From Hyphomicrobiales bacterium (lineage in GTDB: Bacteria > Pseudomonadota > Alphaproteobacteria > Rhizobiales > Rhizobiaceae), in the NCBI GenBank assembly GCA_900466605.1, contig UBMU01000018.1, positions 1-64,000 of the forward strand: DNA of 64,000 nt, read 5' to 3'. The notes under the pieces are model-generated. The model saw only the letters and a list, made by a program, of their open reading frames with translations, ran no database searches and had not been told where the DNA came from. The position numbers and the translations under genes were made by a program. Shown piece after piece: positions 8,787 to 17,287 of the stretch. Position 1 is the first letter of the stretch; each line of letters opens with the position of its first letter.

Positions 8787-9556
8787 TCCATAATCTCCGC
8801 CACATCAGGCGTCTGCCAAGCGAGGTGCTGGCCGCCGTCAAGGGCAATCATCTGGCCGGTGATCGAGGGCGTCTCATAGAGGAAACGAATCGTTCTGCCG
8901 AATTCCTCGAGTTTCGGCCCTCGCTTGAGAATAAGCGCTGAAACCTGCGCTTGGAAGTCGTCTTGCGACTGTCGTTCACTTGGCATCGAGGGGCCCGGGC
9001 CGATGGCGTTGACGCGGATGCGCGGAGCGAATGCCTGCGCCATGGTCTGTGTCGCGGTCCACAGGGCCGATTTTGACAGCGTATAGGAATAGAAGCTCGG
9101 CCGAAGCGCCCAGACGCGTTGGTCGATAATGTTGACCACCAGGCCATCCGCCTGTTCGGGCAGTTGCGCCGCAAAGCCGGCAGCAAGAATCGAAGGCGCC
9201 CGGACATGGACGGCAAAGTGCTCATCCCAAGCCTTGGGATCGATATGTCGAACGGAATCCTCGTGGAAAACCGAGGCATTGTTGATCAGCAAATCGATCG
9301 GCCCGATCGCCTCTGAGGCCCTCTTTATGAGGTCGCTTGTCTCATCAATTTTCTGAAGGTCGGCTTGCACGGCAATTGCCTGACGGCCGCTTTGCCGCAA
9401 TTCCGCCGCGAATTTCTCAGCCGTCTCAATCGAGCGGCTGGCGTGGATCGCAACCGAAAAGCCATTCGCCGCCAGATCCTCGGCTATCGCTCTGCCTATT
9501 CTTTTGGCTGCCCCGGTAACGAGTGCCGTCCGAAGTCTCTTCCCGTTCAAAATCAT
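8783..9556 (-). CDS. SDR oxidoreductase with pteridine-reductase (PTR1/FolM-like) signature
   Basis: Short-chain dehydrogenase of 257 residues. The cofactor motif is TGAAKRIG (14-21); Arg replaces the usual second Gly, as in PTR1 and FolM enzymes that reduce pteridines or dihydromonapterin. The catalytic Tyr/Lys are Y158 and K162 (YTLSK). Thirteen residues before the Tyr, where most SDRs have Ser, there is D145 (NIIDQRVW), again the PTR1 arrangement. The loop RVNAIGPGPSMPSE also fits. It may therefore reduce a pterin cofactor; this is inference from motifs, and substrate is untested. It is translationally coupled to uvrC (4-base overlap). Confidence 0.85.
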   Translation of the reverse strand: MILNGKRLRTALVTGAAKRIGRAIAEDLAANGFSVAIHASRSIETAEKFAAELRQSGRQAIAVQADLQKIDETSDLIKRASEAIGPIDLLINNASVFHEDSVRHIDPKAWDEHFAVHVRAPSILAAGFAAQLPEQADGLVVNIIDQRVWALRPSFYSYTLSKSALWTATQTMAQAFAPRIRVNAIGPGPSMPSERQSQDDFQAQVSALILKRGPKLEEFGRTIRFLYETPSITGQMIALDGGQHLAWQTPDVAEIME

Positions 9557-9912
9557 GCCTTTTCATCGCGAAACTCTGCTCGCTGCTTATATAGGCGCGG
9601 GAGCAGGTGAGATAAATAGCTGTTTTGATTGTCGCGGAGCGGGAATTACTGTATGTATTATTTAAGAATATAATTCGGTAAAATAAGTATTCATGATTTA
9701 ACCATTCATTATGGTTAACAAATATTCTGTTGCGGCAAAGCAACATCGAATTTCAGCCATTCAGGCGCCACAATCAAATCACAATTTGGCTCTTTCAAAT
9801 CCTCAATTGGGCATCAATTTCTCCTCCGAACCGCAAGGGACATTTGTAATAACCCGTGAATGCTTCGCTGTAGGACAGTTGACGAAGGACGCGGGTCTGA
9901 AAGGAGAATAGT
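9557..9912. other. AT-rich intergenic region upstream of outer-membrane protein gene
   Basis: A 356-base non-coding stretch between a minus-strand SDR gene and the plus-strand outer-membrane gene. The part from about 9640 to 9770 is strikingly AT-rich and contains the inverted TTAACCAT pair listed separately. Weak promoter-like hexamers (TTGTAA at 9844-9849, CTGTAG at 9868-9873) precede the outer-membrane gene. No credible coding frame. Confidence 0.45.
9698..9718. promoter_or_regulatory. inverted TTAACCAT pair (CtrA half-site-like)
   Basis: TTAACCAT (9698-9705), 5-base spacer, ATGGTTAA (9711-9718): a perfect 8-base inverted repeat. TTAACCAT matches the half-site recognised by the alphaproteobacterial cell-cycle regulator CtrA. 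Whether CtrA binds here is inference; MucR- or H-NS-like binding to this AT-rich DNA is another possibility. Confidence 0.4.
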
Positions 9913-10545
9913 ATGCGTACGTTTATTGCTAGCCTGTTGGTTTCGACCGTTGCCCTTGGTGGGTTTTCCGCCGCTTATGCAGCCGATGCCGTTGATCAGA
10001 TTCCGGAAGCTCCGGTTGCACAGAATGAACCGGCCCCAGCTGCTAACTGGCAGGGCTTCTACCTTGGCGGCGCCGGCACCTACAACCTGGGCGGCTTTGG
10101 CAACAAGTACAACGCGCGTGCTCTTGGCGGTCAGATCTACACGGGCTACAACTGGCAGGCTGGTCAGATCGTTTACGGTGCTGAAGCCGACATCGGCTAT
10201 TCCGGCGCTGACGGCGCTGCTGGCAATGGAACCGGCAAGAACGAAGTCAACGGTTCTATTCGCGGCCGTATCGGCTACGATCTGAACCCGTTCCTGCTGT
10301 ACGGCACGGCTGGTCTTGCTGTCACCAAGAACAAGTTCAGCAACGCTGCTGGCTCTGACACCGACACGTCGCTCGGTTACACGGTTGGTGCAGGTGCAGA
10401 AACCTTCGTGACCAACAACATCACGGCTCGCGTCGAGTACCGCTACACCAACTACGCTGACAGCGACTTCAACGTCGGCGGCGCTAACATCTCGCGCGGC
10501 TACGACGAGCACAGCGTCAAGGTCGGCATCGGCATGAAGTTCTAA
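9913..10545 (+). CDS. outer-membrane beta-barrel protein (Omp25/Omp31 family)
   Basis: Small outer-membrane barrel of 210 residues. A signal peptide is cleaved near AYA|ADA (residue 23), followed by a short Pro/Ala-rich linker and the hallmark NWQGFYLGGAGTYNLGG. Alternating beta strands end in VKVGIGMKF, with a terminal Phe as recognised by the BAM complex. Similar rhizobial and Brucella proteins are abundant surface proteins (Omp25, Omp31, RopB). Codon use is strongly biased to highly expressed patterns. GAAAGGAG precedes the ATG by 7 bases, and a strong terminator follows, so it is monocistronic. Function beyond a structural or surface role is not evident. Confidence 0.92.
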   Translation: MRTFIASLLVSTVALGGFSAAYAADAVDQIPEAPVAQNEPAPAANWQGFYLGGAGTYNLGGFGNKYNARALGGQIYTGYNWQAGQIVYGAEADIGYSGADGAAGNGTGKNEVNGSIRGRIGYDLNPFLLYGTAGLAVTKNKFSNAAGSDTDTSLGYTVGAGAETFVTNNITARVEYRYTNYADSDFNVGGANISRGYDEHSVKVGIGMKF

Positions 10546-10563
10546 GCCGAACATCACTATGGA

Positions 10564-10593
10564 AAAAAAGCCGGGCACCAGCCCGGCTTTTTT
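10564..10593. terminator. bidirectional intrinsic terminator after outer-membrane gene
   Basis: GCCGGG/CCCGGC stem with 6-base loop, flanked by A6 and T6. It lies between convergent genes and should stop both. Confidence 0.92.
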
Positions 10594-10600
10594 GTTTTCA

Positions 10601-11434
10601 TCAGTTCGGGAAGTCGGTCGATACGGCGAGCTCGCGCCATGCAGCGAGTTCCTTCGCAACATATTCATTCTTGGCTTCGATGACCGCCACGGTGTCGCTC
10701 CCAAAGGGCATGCGAAGCGGTGGGTTGTCCGAGTGCGCCAATGTGACCATCGCCTTGGCGAACCGGGCAGGGTCGCCGGGCTGCTGGTGGTTGTGGCCGG
10801 CGGCGAATTCGCGCATCGCGCCAACGGGCGTCTGCTGATAGTCGGTAATCGAACTCTGGCTAACGGCGAGTGAGCTCTCGTCCAGAAAGTCAGTCCGGAA
10901 GAAGCCGGGCTCGACGACAGTTACCTTGATGCCGAGTGGGGCAACTTCGGCGGCCAGCGCTTCAGACAGGCCCTCGACGGCGAACTTGGTCGAGCAATAG
11001 ATGCCCCAGCCGGCGTGCGAGTGATAGCCGCCGATCGACGAAATGTTGAGCACCTGCCCGGAACGCTGGCGGCGCATATGAGGCAGCACAGCACGGGTAA
11101 CTTTCAAAAGGCCAAAGACGTTTGTAGCGTAGAGCTTCTCAATCTCTTCGGTGGTTGCTTCTTCCACGGCGCCGAGTAGACCGAAGCCGGCATTGTTCAG
11201 GAGTACGTCGATCCTACCGAAGCGCTTGATGGCCGCCTCAGCTGCCTCGTGCGCGGAGCCTTCGTCGGTCACATCCAACGATACGGCGAGCAGGTTGGGA
11301 TGATTGCCGAATTTCTCCTCAAGCCCCTTCGGGTTGCGCGCCGTCGCGACGACGGCATCGCCGGCGTTAAGGGCTTCCTGGGTGATGAGGGCGCCGAAAC
11401 CACGCGATGCCCCTGTGATAAACCAAACACGCAT
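10601..11434 (-). CDS. SDR family oxidoreductase
   Basis: Classical short-chain dehydrogenase of 277 residues. NAD(P)-binding TGASRGFG is at 7-14 and NNAG at 80-83. S133 is the catalytic Ser, with Y146 and K150 in YCSTK. The long C-terminal segment after PGFFRTDF resembles the subgroup annotated as retinol/hydroxysteroid-like or DltE-like SDRs, often of broad substrate range. The substrate is unknown. AAAGGAG lies before the ATG. It is unlinked to the neighbouring GST gene except by strand. Confidence 0.9.
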   Translation of the reverse strand: MRVWFITGASRGFGALITQEALNAGDAVVATARNPKGLEEKFGNHPNLLAVSLDVTDEGSAHEAAEAAIKRFGRIDVLLNNAGFGLLGAVEEATTEEIEKLYATNVFGLLKVTRAVLPHMRRQRSGQVLNISSIGGYHSHAGWGIYCSTKFAVEGLSEALAAEVAPLGIKVTVVEPGFFRTDFLDESSLAVSQSSITDYQQTPVGAMREFAAGHNHQQPGDPARFAKAMVTLAHSDNPPLRMPFGSDTVAVIEAKNEYVAKELAAWRELAVSTDFPN

Positions 11435-11583
11435 GACGATCTCCTTTGTCCGTTGCTCTGCGATTTGCTTACGGAAGGAAAGTAGCGCTTTGGGATAGAT
11501 GAGAGAATGCAGGGGTTATTTCATGGCTTGCTGAGAAAAATTCATCAATGAGACGTGTCGCGTCGAAAGTCAGCAGGCCTGCC

Positions 11584-12180
11584 TCAGCTTCGAGGCTTCA
11601 ATTCCCTATAGGCCGTGAACTTCTTTTCGAATTCGCGGCTCCAGCCGATGAGTTCGGAGTGATCAGCTTCCCATTGTCCCTTAAAACGCAGATCGAGATA
11701 ACCCAGCGTCGCTGCAAGCGCGAAGTGACCGCCGTGCAGCCGTTTGCCAATCTTCGGCAGGTGAACGCTGAGGTGGTTAAGGCCGCTGACGGCCTTTTTC
11801 CACTGCCGGTCGATCCAGGGTTGGTGCACCTTTTCCTCATCGCGGAACCGTCGCTCGTAGACGATCGCGAGCAGGCAATCGCAGATCCCGTCGCAGAGAG
11901 CTTCGAGAATTTCTGCCTCCGTCCGCCTGCCATTCTTGGAGGGATAGAGCTTCTTGCCCTTCAGCCGGTCGAAATAGTGCATGATGGCGACGCTATCGAA
12001 GATCGACTGGCCGTCGTCGGTCAGCAGCGTCGGGATTTTGCCAAGCGGATTGTTGTCGACGAGGACAGCTGGACCGGCATTGGTATCCACGCGGATTTCG
12101 ATTGCGTCGAGTTCCAGGTAGCGCGCGGCCATGCGTACCTTGCTGGAATAGGGAGATGTCGGCGCGCAAAGGATCTTCAT
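11584..12180 (-). CDS. glutathione S-transferase family protein
   Basis: Soluble protein of 198 residues. The N-terminal thioredoxin-like GST domain has MKILCAPTSPYSSKVR with a likely active Ser in SPYSSK, then NPLGKIPTLLTDDG with the cis-Pro, then DSVAIMHYFD. A helical C-terminal domain follows. It resembles the YibF-type bacterial GSTs and has no catalytic Cys at the expected place. Glutathione conjugation is likely, but the electrophile is unknown. GGAAGAG precedes the ATG. Confidence 0.88.
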   Translation of the reverse strand: MKILCAPTSPYSSKVRMAARYLELDAIEIRVDTNAGPAVLVDNNPLGKIPTLLTDDGQSIFDSVAIMHYFDRLKGKKLYPSKNGRRTEAEILEALCDGICDCLLAIVYERRFRDEEKVHQPWIDRQWKKAVSGLNHLSVHLPKIGKRLHGGHFALAATLGYLDLRFKGQWEADHSELIGWSREFEKKFTAYRELKPRS

Positions 12181-12238
12181 GGTCGCTCTTCCGTATTATC
12201 ATATTTCGGCGCGACTATTTCGCGTCGGCAAGAGTCGG

Positions 12239-13108
12239 TCAACCGTCCTTTACGGCCTTGTTTTCGCCGCGCAACCAGAATGCGCGATGCGAGGCATAGC
12301 GATCCTGCGCCAGATGATCCTTGAGGGCGGGCAGCAAGGCGTGCAGCTCGTCCTTCAGTGTGAAGGGCGGGTTGACGATAACAAGGCCTGATCCTGTCAA
12401 TCCGGTAATCCCGCGGTCACTACGCACGCTGAGTTCCGCACAGAGCATCTTAGGAATGTCGAGATCCTGAAGCGCCTCATGGAATTCCTTGAGCGGCGCG
12501 CCCTTCTTTATCGGATACCACAGGCAATAGGTGCCGCCGGGGAAGCGGCGATAGGCTTTCGCCAGGCCATCCACCAGACGCTCGTATTCGCCGTCCTCTT
12601 CAAACGGCGGATCGACGAGCACGATGCCGCGCTTCTCCTTCGGCGGCAGATGCGCGCCGAGCGAAAGCCAGCCGTTGAGTTCGGTGATCCGCACATGATG
12701 ATCGCCCTCGAACAGCCGGTGCAGCCGCGCGAAATCCTCCGGATGCAATTCCATCGCGGAGAGCCTGTCCTGGGGGCGGAACAGCATGCGGGCGAGCTTC
12801 GGAGAGCCGGGATAGAAGCGGACACCGCCTTCCGGGTTCAGCTCACGCACAGCAGAAAGATAGGGCTCCAGCAACTCGGCGACCTGCGGAGCAAGCTCCG
12901 CGTCCAGAAGCTTGCCGATACCCTCGCTCCATTCGCCGGTCTTTTGTGCTTCCTCCGAGGAGAGGTCATAGAGCCCGATGCCGGCATGCGTGTCGAGCAC
13001 GCGAAAGCCTGCATCCTTCTTTTGCATGTAGCGGATCAGGCGCGCCAGAACGGCGTGCTTGAGCACATCGGCAAAATTGCCCGCGTGGTAGATATGGCGG
13101 TAGTTCAT
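12239..13108 (-). CDS. rlmJ: 23S rRNA (adenine-2030-N6)-methyltransferase
   Basis: RlmJ methylates A2030 of 23S rRNA using S-adenosylmethionine. The 289-residue length and the opening MNYRHIYHAGNFADVLKH are characteristic. The SAM-binding segment is VLDTHAGIGLYD (38-49), and the N6-adenine methylase catalytic motif is DPPF (166-169) in GIVLVDPPFEEDGEY. The ribosome binding site is weak. The gene is divergent from the molybdoenzyme gene, with 83 bases between starts. Confidence 0.94.
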   Translation of the reverse strand: MNYRHIYHAGNFADVLKHAVLARLIRYMQKKDAGFRVLDTHAGIGLYDLSSEEAQKTGEWSEGIGKLLDAELAPQVAELLEPYLSAVRELNPEGGVRFYPGSPKLARMLFRPQDRLSAMELHPEDFARLHRLFEGDHHVRITELNGWLSLGAHLPPKEKRGIVLVDPPFEEDGEYERLVDGLAKAYRRFPGGTYCLWYPIKKGAPLKEFHEALQDLDIPKMLCAELSVRSDRGITGLTGSGLVIVNPPFTLKDELHALLPALKDHLAQDRYASHRAFWLRGENKAVKDG

Positions 13109-13191
13109 TTTCGCTGATGCCCGTGATGAATTCGGCTGATCGCCGTCATTTGTGACTTTTGGCTGCTTCCCGGTTCGAATATAGAAAAGCC

Positions 13192-15330
13192 ATGAACATT
13201 GCGACCCCTATCCCCGCCAAATCCGCCAAGTCGAATGTCAGGCTTGGTCATACCGCCTGTCCGCACGACTGTCCCTCCACCTGTGCGCTGGAGGTGGAGA
13301 TCGGCGACGATGGCCGCATCGGCCGTGTGCGCGGCGCCAACGACCACAGCTACACCTCGGGCGTCATCTGCGCCAAGGTCGCGCGCTATGCCGAGCGCCT
13401 CTATCATCCGGATCGGCTGATGCACCCGCTGCGCCGAACCGGTGCCAAGGGGGCAGGGCAGTGGCAGCAGATTCCCTGGGACGATGCGCTGGATGAAATC
13501 GCCGAAGCCTTCATCAAGGCGGAAGCCAGGGACGGCAGCGAAGCGATCTGGCCTTATTTCTATGCCGGCACCATGGGATGGGTTCAGCGCGACTCGATCG
13601 AGCGCCTGCGCCATGCCAAGCGCTATTCCGGTTTCTTCTCGTCGATCTGCACCAATCCGGCCTGGACCGGCTTCACGATGGCGACCGGCACGCTGCGTGG
13701 CCCTGATCCGCACGAGATGGGGCGCACCGATTGCGTGGTGATCTGGGGCACGAATGCGGTGTCGACGCAGGTCAACGTGATGACCCATGCGATCAAGTCC
13801 CGCAAGGAGCGCGGCGCCAAGATCGTCGTGGTCGACATCTACGACAATCCGACGATGAAACAGGCCGACATGGCGCTGATCGTCAGGCCGGGCACGGACG
13901 CGGCGCTCGCCTGCGCCGTCATGCACATCGCCTTCCGCGACGGCTACGCCGATCGCGACTACATGGCGAAATACGCCGATGACCCCGCCGGTCTGGAGGC
14001 CCACCTCAAGGCGAAGACGCCCGAATGGGCAGCCGCCATCACCGGCCTGTCGGTCGATGAGATCGAGGCATTCGCACGGCTCGTCGGCACGACGAAGAAG
14101 ACCTATTTCCGCCTCGGCTACGGCTTCACCCGCCAGCGCAACGGCGCAGTCGCCATGCACGCGGCGGCCTCGATCGCGACGGTGCTCGGTTCCTGGCAAT
14201 ACGAAGGCGGTGGAGCCTTCCACTCGAACAGCGATATCTTCCGCATGAACAATGCGGAACTCACCGGCAAGTCGATGAAGGACGCGGATATCCGCATGAT
14301 CGACCAGTCGCAGATCGGTCGCGCGCTGATCGGCGATGCCGTGGCGCTCCGCCATCGCGGCCCTGTGACGGCCATGCTGATCCAGAACACCAATCCGGTG
14401 AACATCGCTCCCGAACAGCGGTTGGTGAAGCGCGGCTTTGCCCGCGACGACCTTTTCGTCGCCGTACACGAGCAGTTCATGACCGACACTGCCGAGATGG
14501 CCGACATCGTCATCCCGGCGACGATGTTCGTCGAGCATGACGACATCTATCGCGCCGGAGGCCAGAACCACATTCTGCTCGGCCCCAAACTTGTCGAGCC
14601 GCCGGAAACTGTGCGCACGAACCTGTTCGTGATCGAGGAACTGGCCAAGCGCCTCGGTATCGCCGACCGTCCCGGCTTCGGCTTCACGGCGCGCGAAATG
14701 ATCGATCGGGTTCTCCAGGATAGCAACCTGCCGGGATACGACCATTTCCTCGAACATAAATGGTTCGATCGCCAGCCGGACTTCGAGGATGCGCATTTCC
14801 TCAAGGGTTTCGCGCATCCTGATGGCAAGTTCCATTTCCGCCCGGACTGGATCGACGGCCCGGCACCGAACAAGCCCCCGGCGGCGGTTGGCGCTCTCGG
14901 ACCACATGAGCAACTGCCTGCGTTTCCGGATCAGGTCGACGTCATCGAGGTTGCAGATGCTGAGCACCCCTTCCGCCTGGCAACATCGCCGGCACGCAAC
15001 TTCCTGAACTCGAGCTTCTCGGAAACGAAGACCTCGCGGCAGAAAGAGGGACGGCCCGAACTAATGGTGAATCCCGCCGATGCCGTTGCTGGTGGCATCG
15101 AACATGGCGACCTCGTACGGATCGGAAACGACCGCGGCGACCTGCGCATCCATGTGCGGGTCACCAATGAGGTCAAGCCGGGCGTATTGATTGCCGAGGG
15201 CCTCTGGCCGAACAAGGCGCATGTCGACGGCGAGGGGATCAACGTGCTGACCGGCGCCGATCCGGTCGCGCCCTATGGCGGCGCGGCGGTTCATGACAAC
15301 AAGGTCTGGCTGCGCAGGGATGTCGCATGA
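13192..15330 (+). CDS. molybdopterin oxidoreductase with N-terminal Fe4S4 site
   Basis: Member of the DMSO-reductase/formate-dehydrogenase superfamily (712 residues). The N-terminal Fe4S4 site uses C23, C27, C31 and C60 (HTACPHDCPSTCAL, SGVICAK). Molybdopterin-binding domains and a C-terminal molydopterin dinucleotide-binding barrel follow, with the conserved LMVNPADAVAGGIEHGDLV. There is no Tat signal, so it should be cytoplasmic. The partner redox subunit is not nearby and the substrate cannot be told from sequence. The start at 13192 is chosen; an upstream TTG at 13159 is less likely. It overlaps the Nudix gene (ATGA). moaD/moaE, which make its cofactor, lie about 7 kb away. Confidence 0.92.
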   Translation: MNIATPIPAKSAKSNVRLGHTACPHDCPSTCALEVEIGDDGRIGRVRGANDHSYTSGVICAKVARYAERLYHPDRLMHPLRRTGAKGAGQWQQIPWDDALDEIAEAFIKAEARDGSEAIWPYFYAGTMGWVQRDSIERLRHAKRYSGFFSSICTNPAWTGFTMATGTLRGPDPHEMGRTDCVVIWGTNAVSTQVNVMTHAIKSRKERGAKIVVVDIYDNPTMKQADMALIVRPGTDAALACAVMHIAFRDGYADRDYMAKYADDPAGLEAHLKAKTPEWAAAITGLSVDEIEAFARLVGTTKKTYFRLGYGFTRQRNGAVAMHAAASIATVLGSWQYEGGGAFHSNSDIFRMNNAELTGKSMKDADIRMIDQSQIGRALIGDAVALRHRGPVTAMLIQNTNPVNIAPEQRLVKRGFARDDLFVAVHEQFMTDTAEMADIVIPATMFVEHDDIYRAGGQNHILLGPKLVEPPETVRTNLFVIEELAKRLGIADRPGFGFTAREMIDRVLQDSNLPGYDHFLEHKWFDRQPDFEDAHFLKGFAHPDGKFHFRPDWIDGPAPNKPPAAVGALGPHEQLPAFPDQVDVIEVADAEHPFRLATSPARNFLNSSFSETKTSRQKEGRPELMVNPADAVAGGIEHGDLVRIGNDRGDLRIHVRVTNEVKPGVLIAEGLWPNKAHVDGEGINVLTGADPVAPYGGAAVHDNKVWLRRDVA

Positions 15331-15932
15331 CGAAATTTGACAAGGCAAAAGCCGAGATCGTCGATGAAAAGACGCTCTCGAACGGTTGGACGCGCCTGAG
15401 CGGCTTCCAGATCGACTATACGGATTCCGAGGGCGAGACGCACCGGCTTCAGCGCGAGGTCTATCATCGCACGCCGGCCGCGACGATCCTGCTCTACGAT
15501 CCCAAGCGTGACATCGTTGTCCTCGTGCGGCAATTTCGATTTCCAGTCTACCTTCACGATGAGCCGGCGTGGATCATCGAGACACCGGCTGGGCTGCTTG
15601 ACGGTGATGAGCCGGAGGCCGCGATCCGCCGGGAAGCCATGGAGGAAACCGGTTTCCGTGTCCGCGACGTGCGCTTCCTCTTCAAGGCCTACAGTTCGCC
15701 GGGTTCGAGCATGGAGCTGCTGCACTTCTTCGCCGCCTCGATCGACACGACCGACCGCGTCTCGGACGGTGGCGGTCTTGCCCACGAACACGAAGACATC
15801 GAGGTTCTGGAGGTGCCGCTCGATAAGGCGGTGGCGATGATCGAGCAGGGCGAGATCATCGACTTGAAGACGATCACGCTCCTGCACTGGGCGGCCATGA
15901 ACCGCGGCGTGCTGCGCGAGGGTACGGGCTAG
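15327..15932 (+). CDS. Nudix hydrolase, NudK-like (GDP-mannose pyrophosphatase type)
   Basis: Nudix enzyme of 201 residues. The box is at 89-110, running from GLLDGDEPEAA to REAMEETGF; the first Gly is displaced in the same way as in E. coli NudK, with the family's ETPAGLLD lead-in. NudK cleaves GDP-mannose and related nucleotide sugars, so that activity is most likely; ADP-ribose hydrolysis is the main alternative. The start overlaps the stop of the molybdoenzyme gene (ATGA), so the pair is co-translated, yet no biochemical link between them is obvious. Confidence 0.9.
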   Translation: MTKFDKAKAEIVDEKTLSNGWTRLSGFQIDYTDSEGETHRLQREVYHRTPAATILLYDPKRDIVVLVRQFRFPVYLHDEPAWIIETPAGLLDGDEPEAAIRREAMEETGFRVRDVRFLFKAYSSPGSSMELLHFFAASIDTTDRVSDGGGLAHEHEDIEVLEVPLDKAVAMIEQGEIIDLKTITLLHWAAMNRGVLREGTG

Positions 15933-16018
15933 TCTGCGACGCCTCTCATTCACACCGATGTCATGAATCAGCGCTATGCGCTCCGCCTTGTCATAAATAC
16001 CTGCCTGGAGAAAAACCG

Positions 16019-17182
16019 ATGTGGCTCAGCAATTTTACTCTCGTCCTTCCAGATGAGATCCTGAGCTACGGTTCTGTGCGCGTCGAGGACGGCGTAATCG
16101 CTGAAATCAGGCCGGAACCGGTCGCCAACGCCGCGATCGATGGTGGCGGGCGCCTCTTGATGCCGGGTTTCGTGGATCTCCACGGCGATATGGTCGAACG
16201 CGAGATCGCGCCGCGTCCGAATGCGCCGATGCCAATCGATTTCAGCATTCATGAACTGGACAAGAAGCTCGCCGCAGCGGGCGTCACGACCGCATTCGCG
16301 GCTGTCTCCTTCGCGACGGAAAGTGTCTACGGTCACGTCCGCTCGCTCGAAACGACGTCGGCGGTGATCGAAAGCATCAGCCGGCTGAAGAACAACCTGC
16401 TGATCGACCATAGGGTTCACGCGCGCTACGAGATCACCAATCTCGGGGCGGCACCGACGCTGGAAAAGCTGCTCGATGCCGGCCACGTCGACATGGTCTC
16501 GCTGACGGATCACACGCCGGGGCAGGGGCAGTACAACAACATCCAAAGCTACATCCTGAGCATTGCCGAGCGCCGTGCCATTTCCGAGGAGATGGCCGCC
16601 GAGATGGTCGCCAAGCGTATCGAGATGCGCAACAATCCTGACATCGAGATCAAGCTGAAGCAGGTCGTCGACCTCGCCCTGAAGCACAAGCTGTCGCTTG
16701 CCTCCCACGATGACGACAGCGCCGAGAAGGTCGCGCAAATGCACGATCTCGGCGTCACGATCAGCGAGTTTCCGGTGACGCTTCCTGCGGCGGAAGAAGC
16801 GCGGCGTCGCGGTCTCTGGACGTTGATGGGCGCTCCGAACGCGCTGCGTGGACAGTCGATGTCCGGCAATCTCAGCGCGCTTGATGCCGCCGCCGCCGGC
16901 CTTCTGACCGTCATTGCTGCCGATTATCATCCCGCTGCCTTCGTGCCCGGCATCTTCAAGATCGCCGACTGCACGAGCCTGCCTTACGCCGTCGCCATGG
17001 CAACCCGCAATGCGGCGCGTTCCGCCGGTCTTCTGGATCGCGGTGAAATTGCAGTCGGCCAGCAGGCTGATCTCGTCGTCATCGAGGCCGGCGACGTGCA
17101 CCGCATCCGCGCCACGTTCCGCAAGGGCCTCTTCGTCTATAGCGACGGCACGCTGCATCAGCCCCGGGCGCTTGCCGCCTGA
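16019..17182 (+). CDS. phnM: alpha-D-ribose 1-methylphosphonate 5-triphosphate diphosphatase (PhnM family), unlinked
   Basis: Amidohydrolase-fold metalloenzyme of 387 residues. PhnM releases pyrophosphate from ribose-1-methylphosphonate 5-triphosphate in the C-P lyase pathway. Features: LMPGFVDLHGDMVERE (47-62) with the metal-site HxD variant, SLTDHTPGQGQYNN, SLASHDDDSAEKV and VIAADYHPAAF. GGAG lies 7 bases before the ATG. No other phn gene is present, so this is either an isolated copy supporting a cluster elsewhere or a paralogue with another substrate. A perfect palindromic repeat follows the stop. Confidence 0.88.
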   Translation: MWLSNFTLVLPDEILSYGSVRVEDGVIAEIRPEPVANAAIDGGGRLLMPGFVDLHGDMVEREIAPRPNAPMPIDFSIHELDKKLAAAGVTTAFAAVSFATESVYGHVRSLETTSAVIESISRLKNNLLIDHRVHARYEITNLGAAPTLEKLLDAGHVDMVSLTDHTPGQGQYNNIQSYILSIAERRAISEEMAAEMVAKRIEMRNNPDIEIKLKQVVDLALKHKLSLASHDDDSAEKVAQMHDLGVTISEFPVTLPAAEEARRRGLWTLMGAPNALRGQSMSGNLSALDAAAAGLLTVIAADYHPAAFVPGIFKIADCTSLPYAVAMATRNAARSAGLLDRGEIAVGQQADLVVIEAGDVHRIRATFRKGLFVYSDGTLHQPRALAA

Positions 17183-17194
17183 GGCAACGTGCAT

Positions 17195-17225
17195 GTCTCC
17201 GAAAGTGGAAACCGCTTTCGGAGAC
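17195..17225. repeat. palindromic repeat element, 11-bp arms
   Basis: GTCTCCGAAAG (17195-17205), 9-base loop, CTTTCGGAGAC (17215-17225), perfectly complementary. It resembles short intergenic palindromes widely scattered in rhizobial genomes. It sits between the convergent phnM and purN genes and could also end transcription, though it has no T tract. Confidence 0.65.
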
Positions 17226-17287
17226 GAAGATCTGCGTGAAAACTGAGAATCAGAGCAAGGCGGGAATCCGAAAGATCGCGCCGTGCT

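Noticed and set aside
13168..13185. tRNA T-loop-like GGTTCGAAT
   Set aside because: No acceptor, D or anticodon arms can be formed around it.
13105..14967. 620-codon minus-strand open frame
   Set aside because: Antisense shadow of the molybdoenzyme; the plus strand has Fe4S4 and cofactor motifs, and the minus product is low-complexity Arg/His/Gly-rich typical of GC-rich shadows.
15974..17194. 406-codon minus-strand open frame
   Set aside because: Shadow of phnM.
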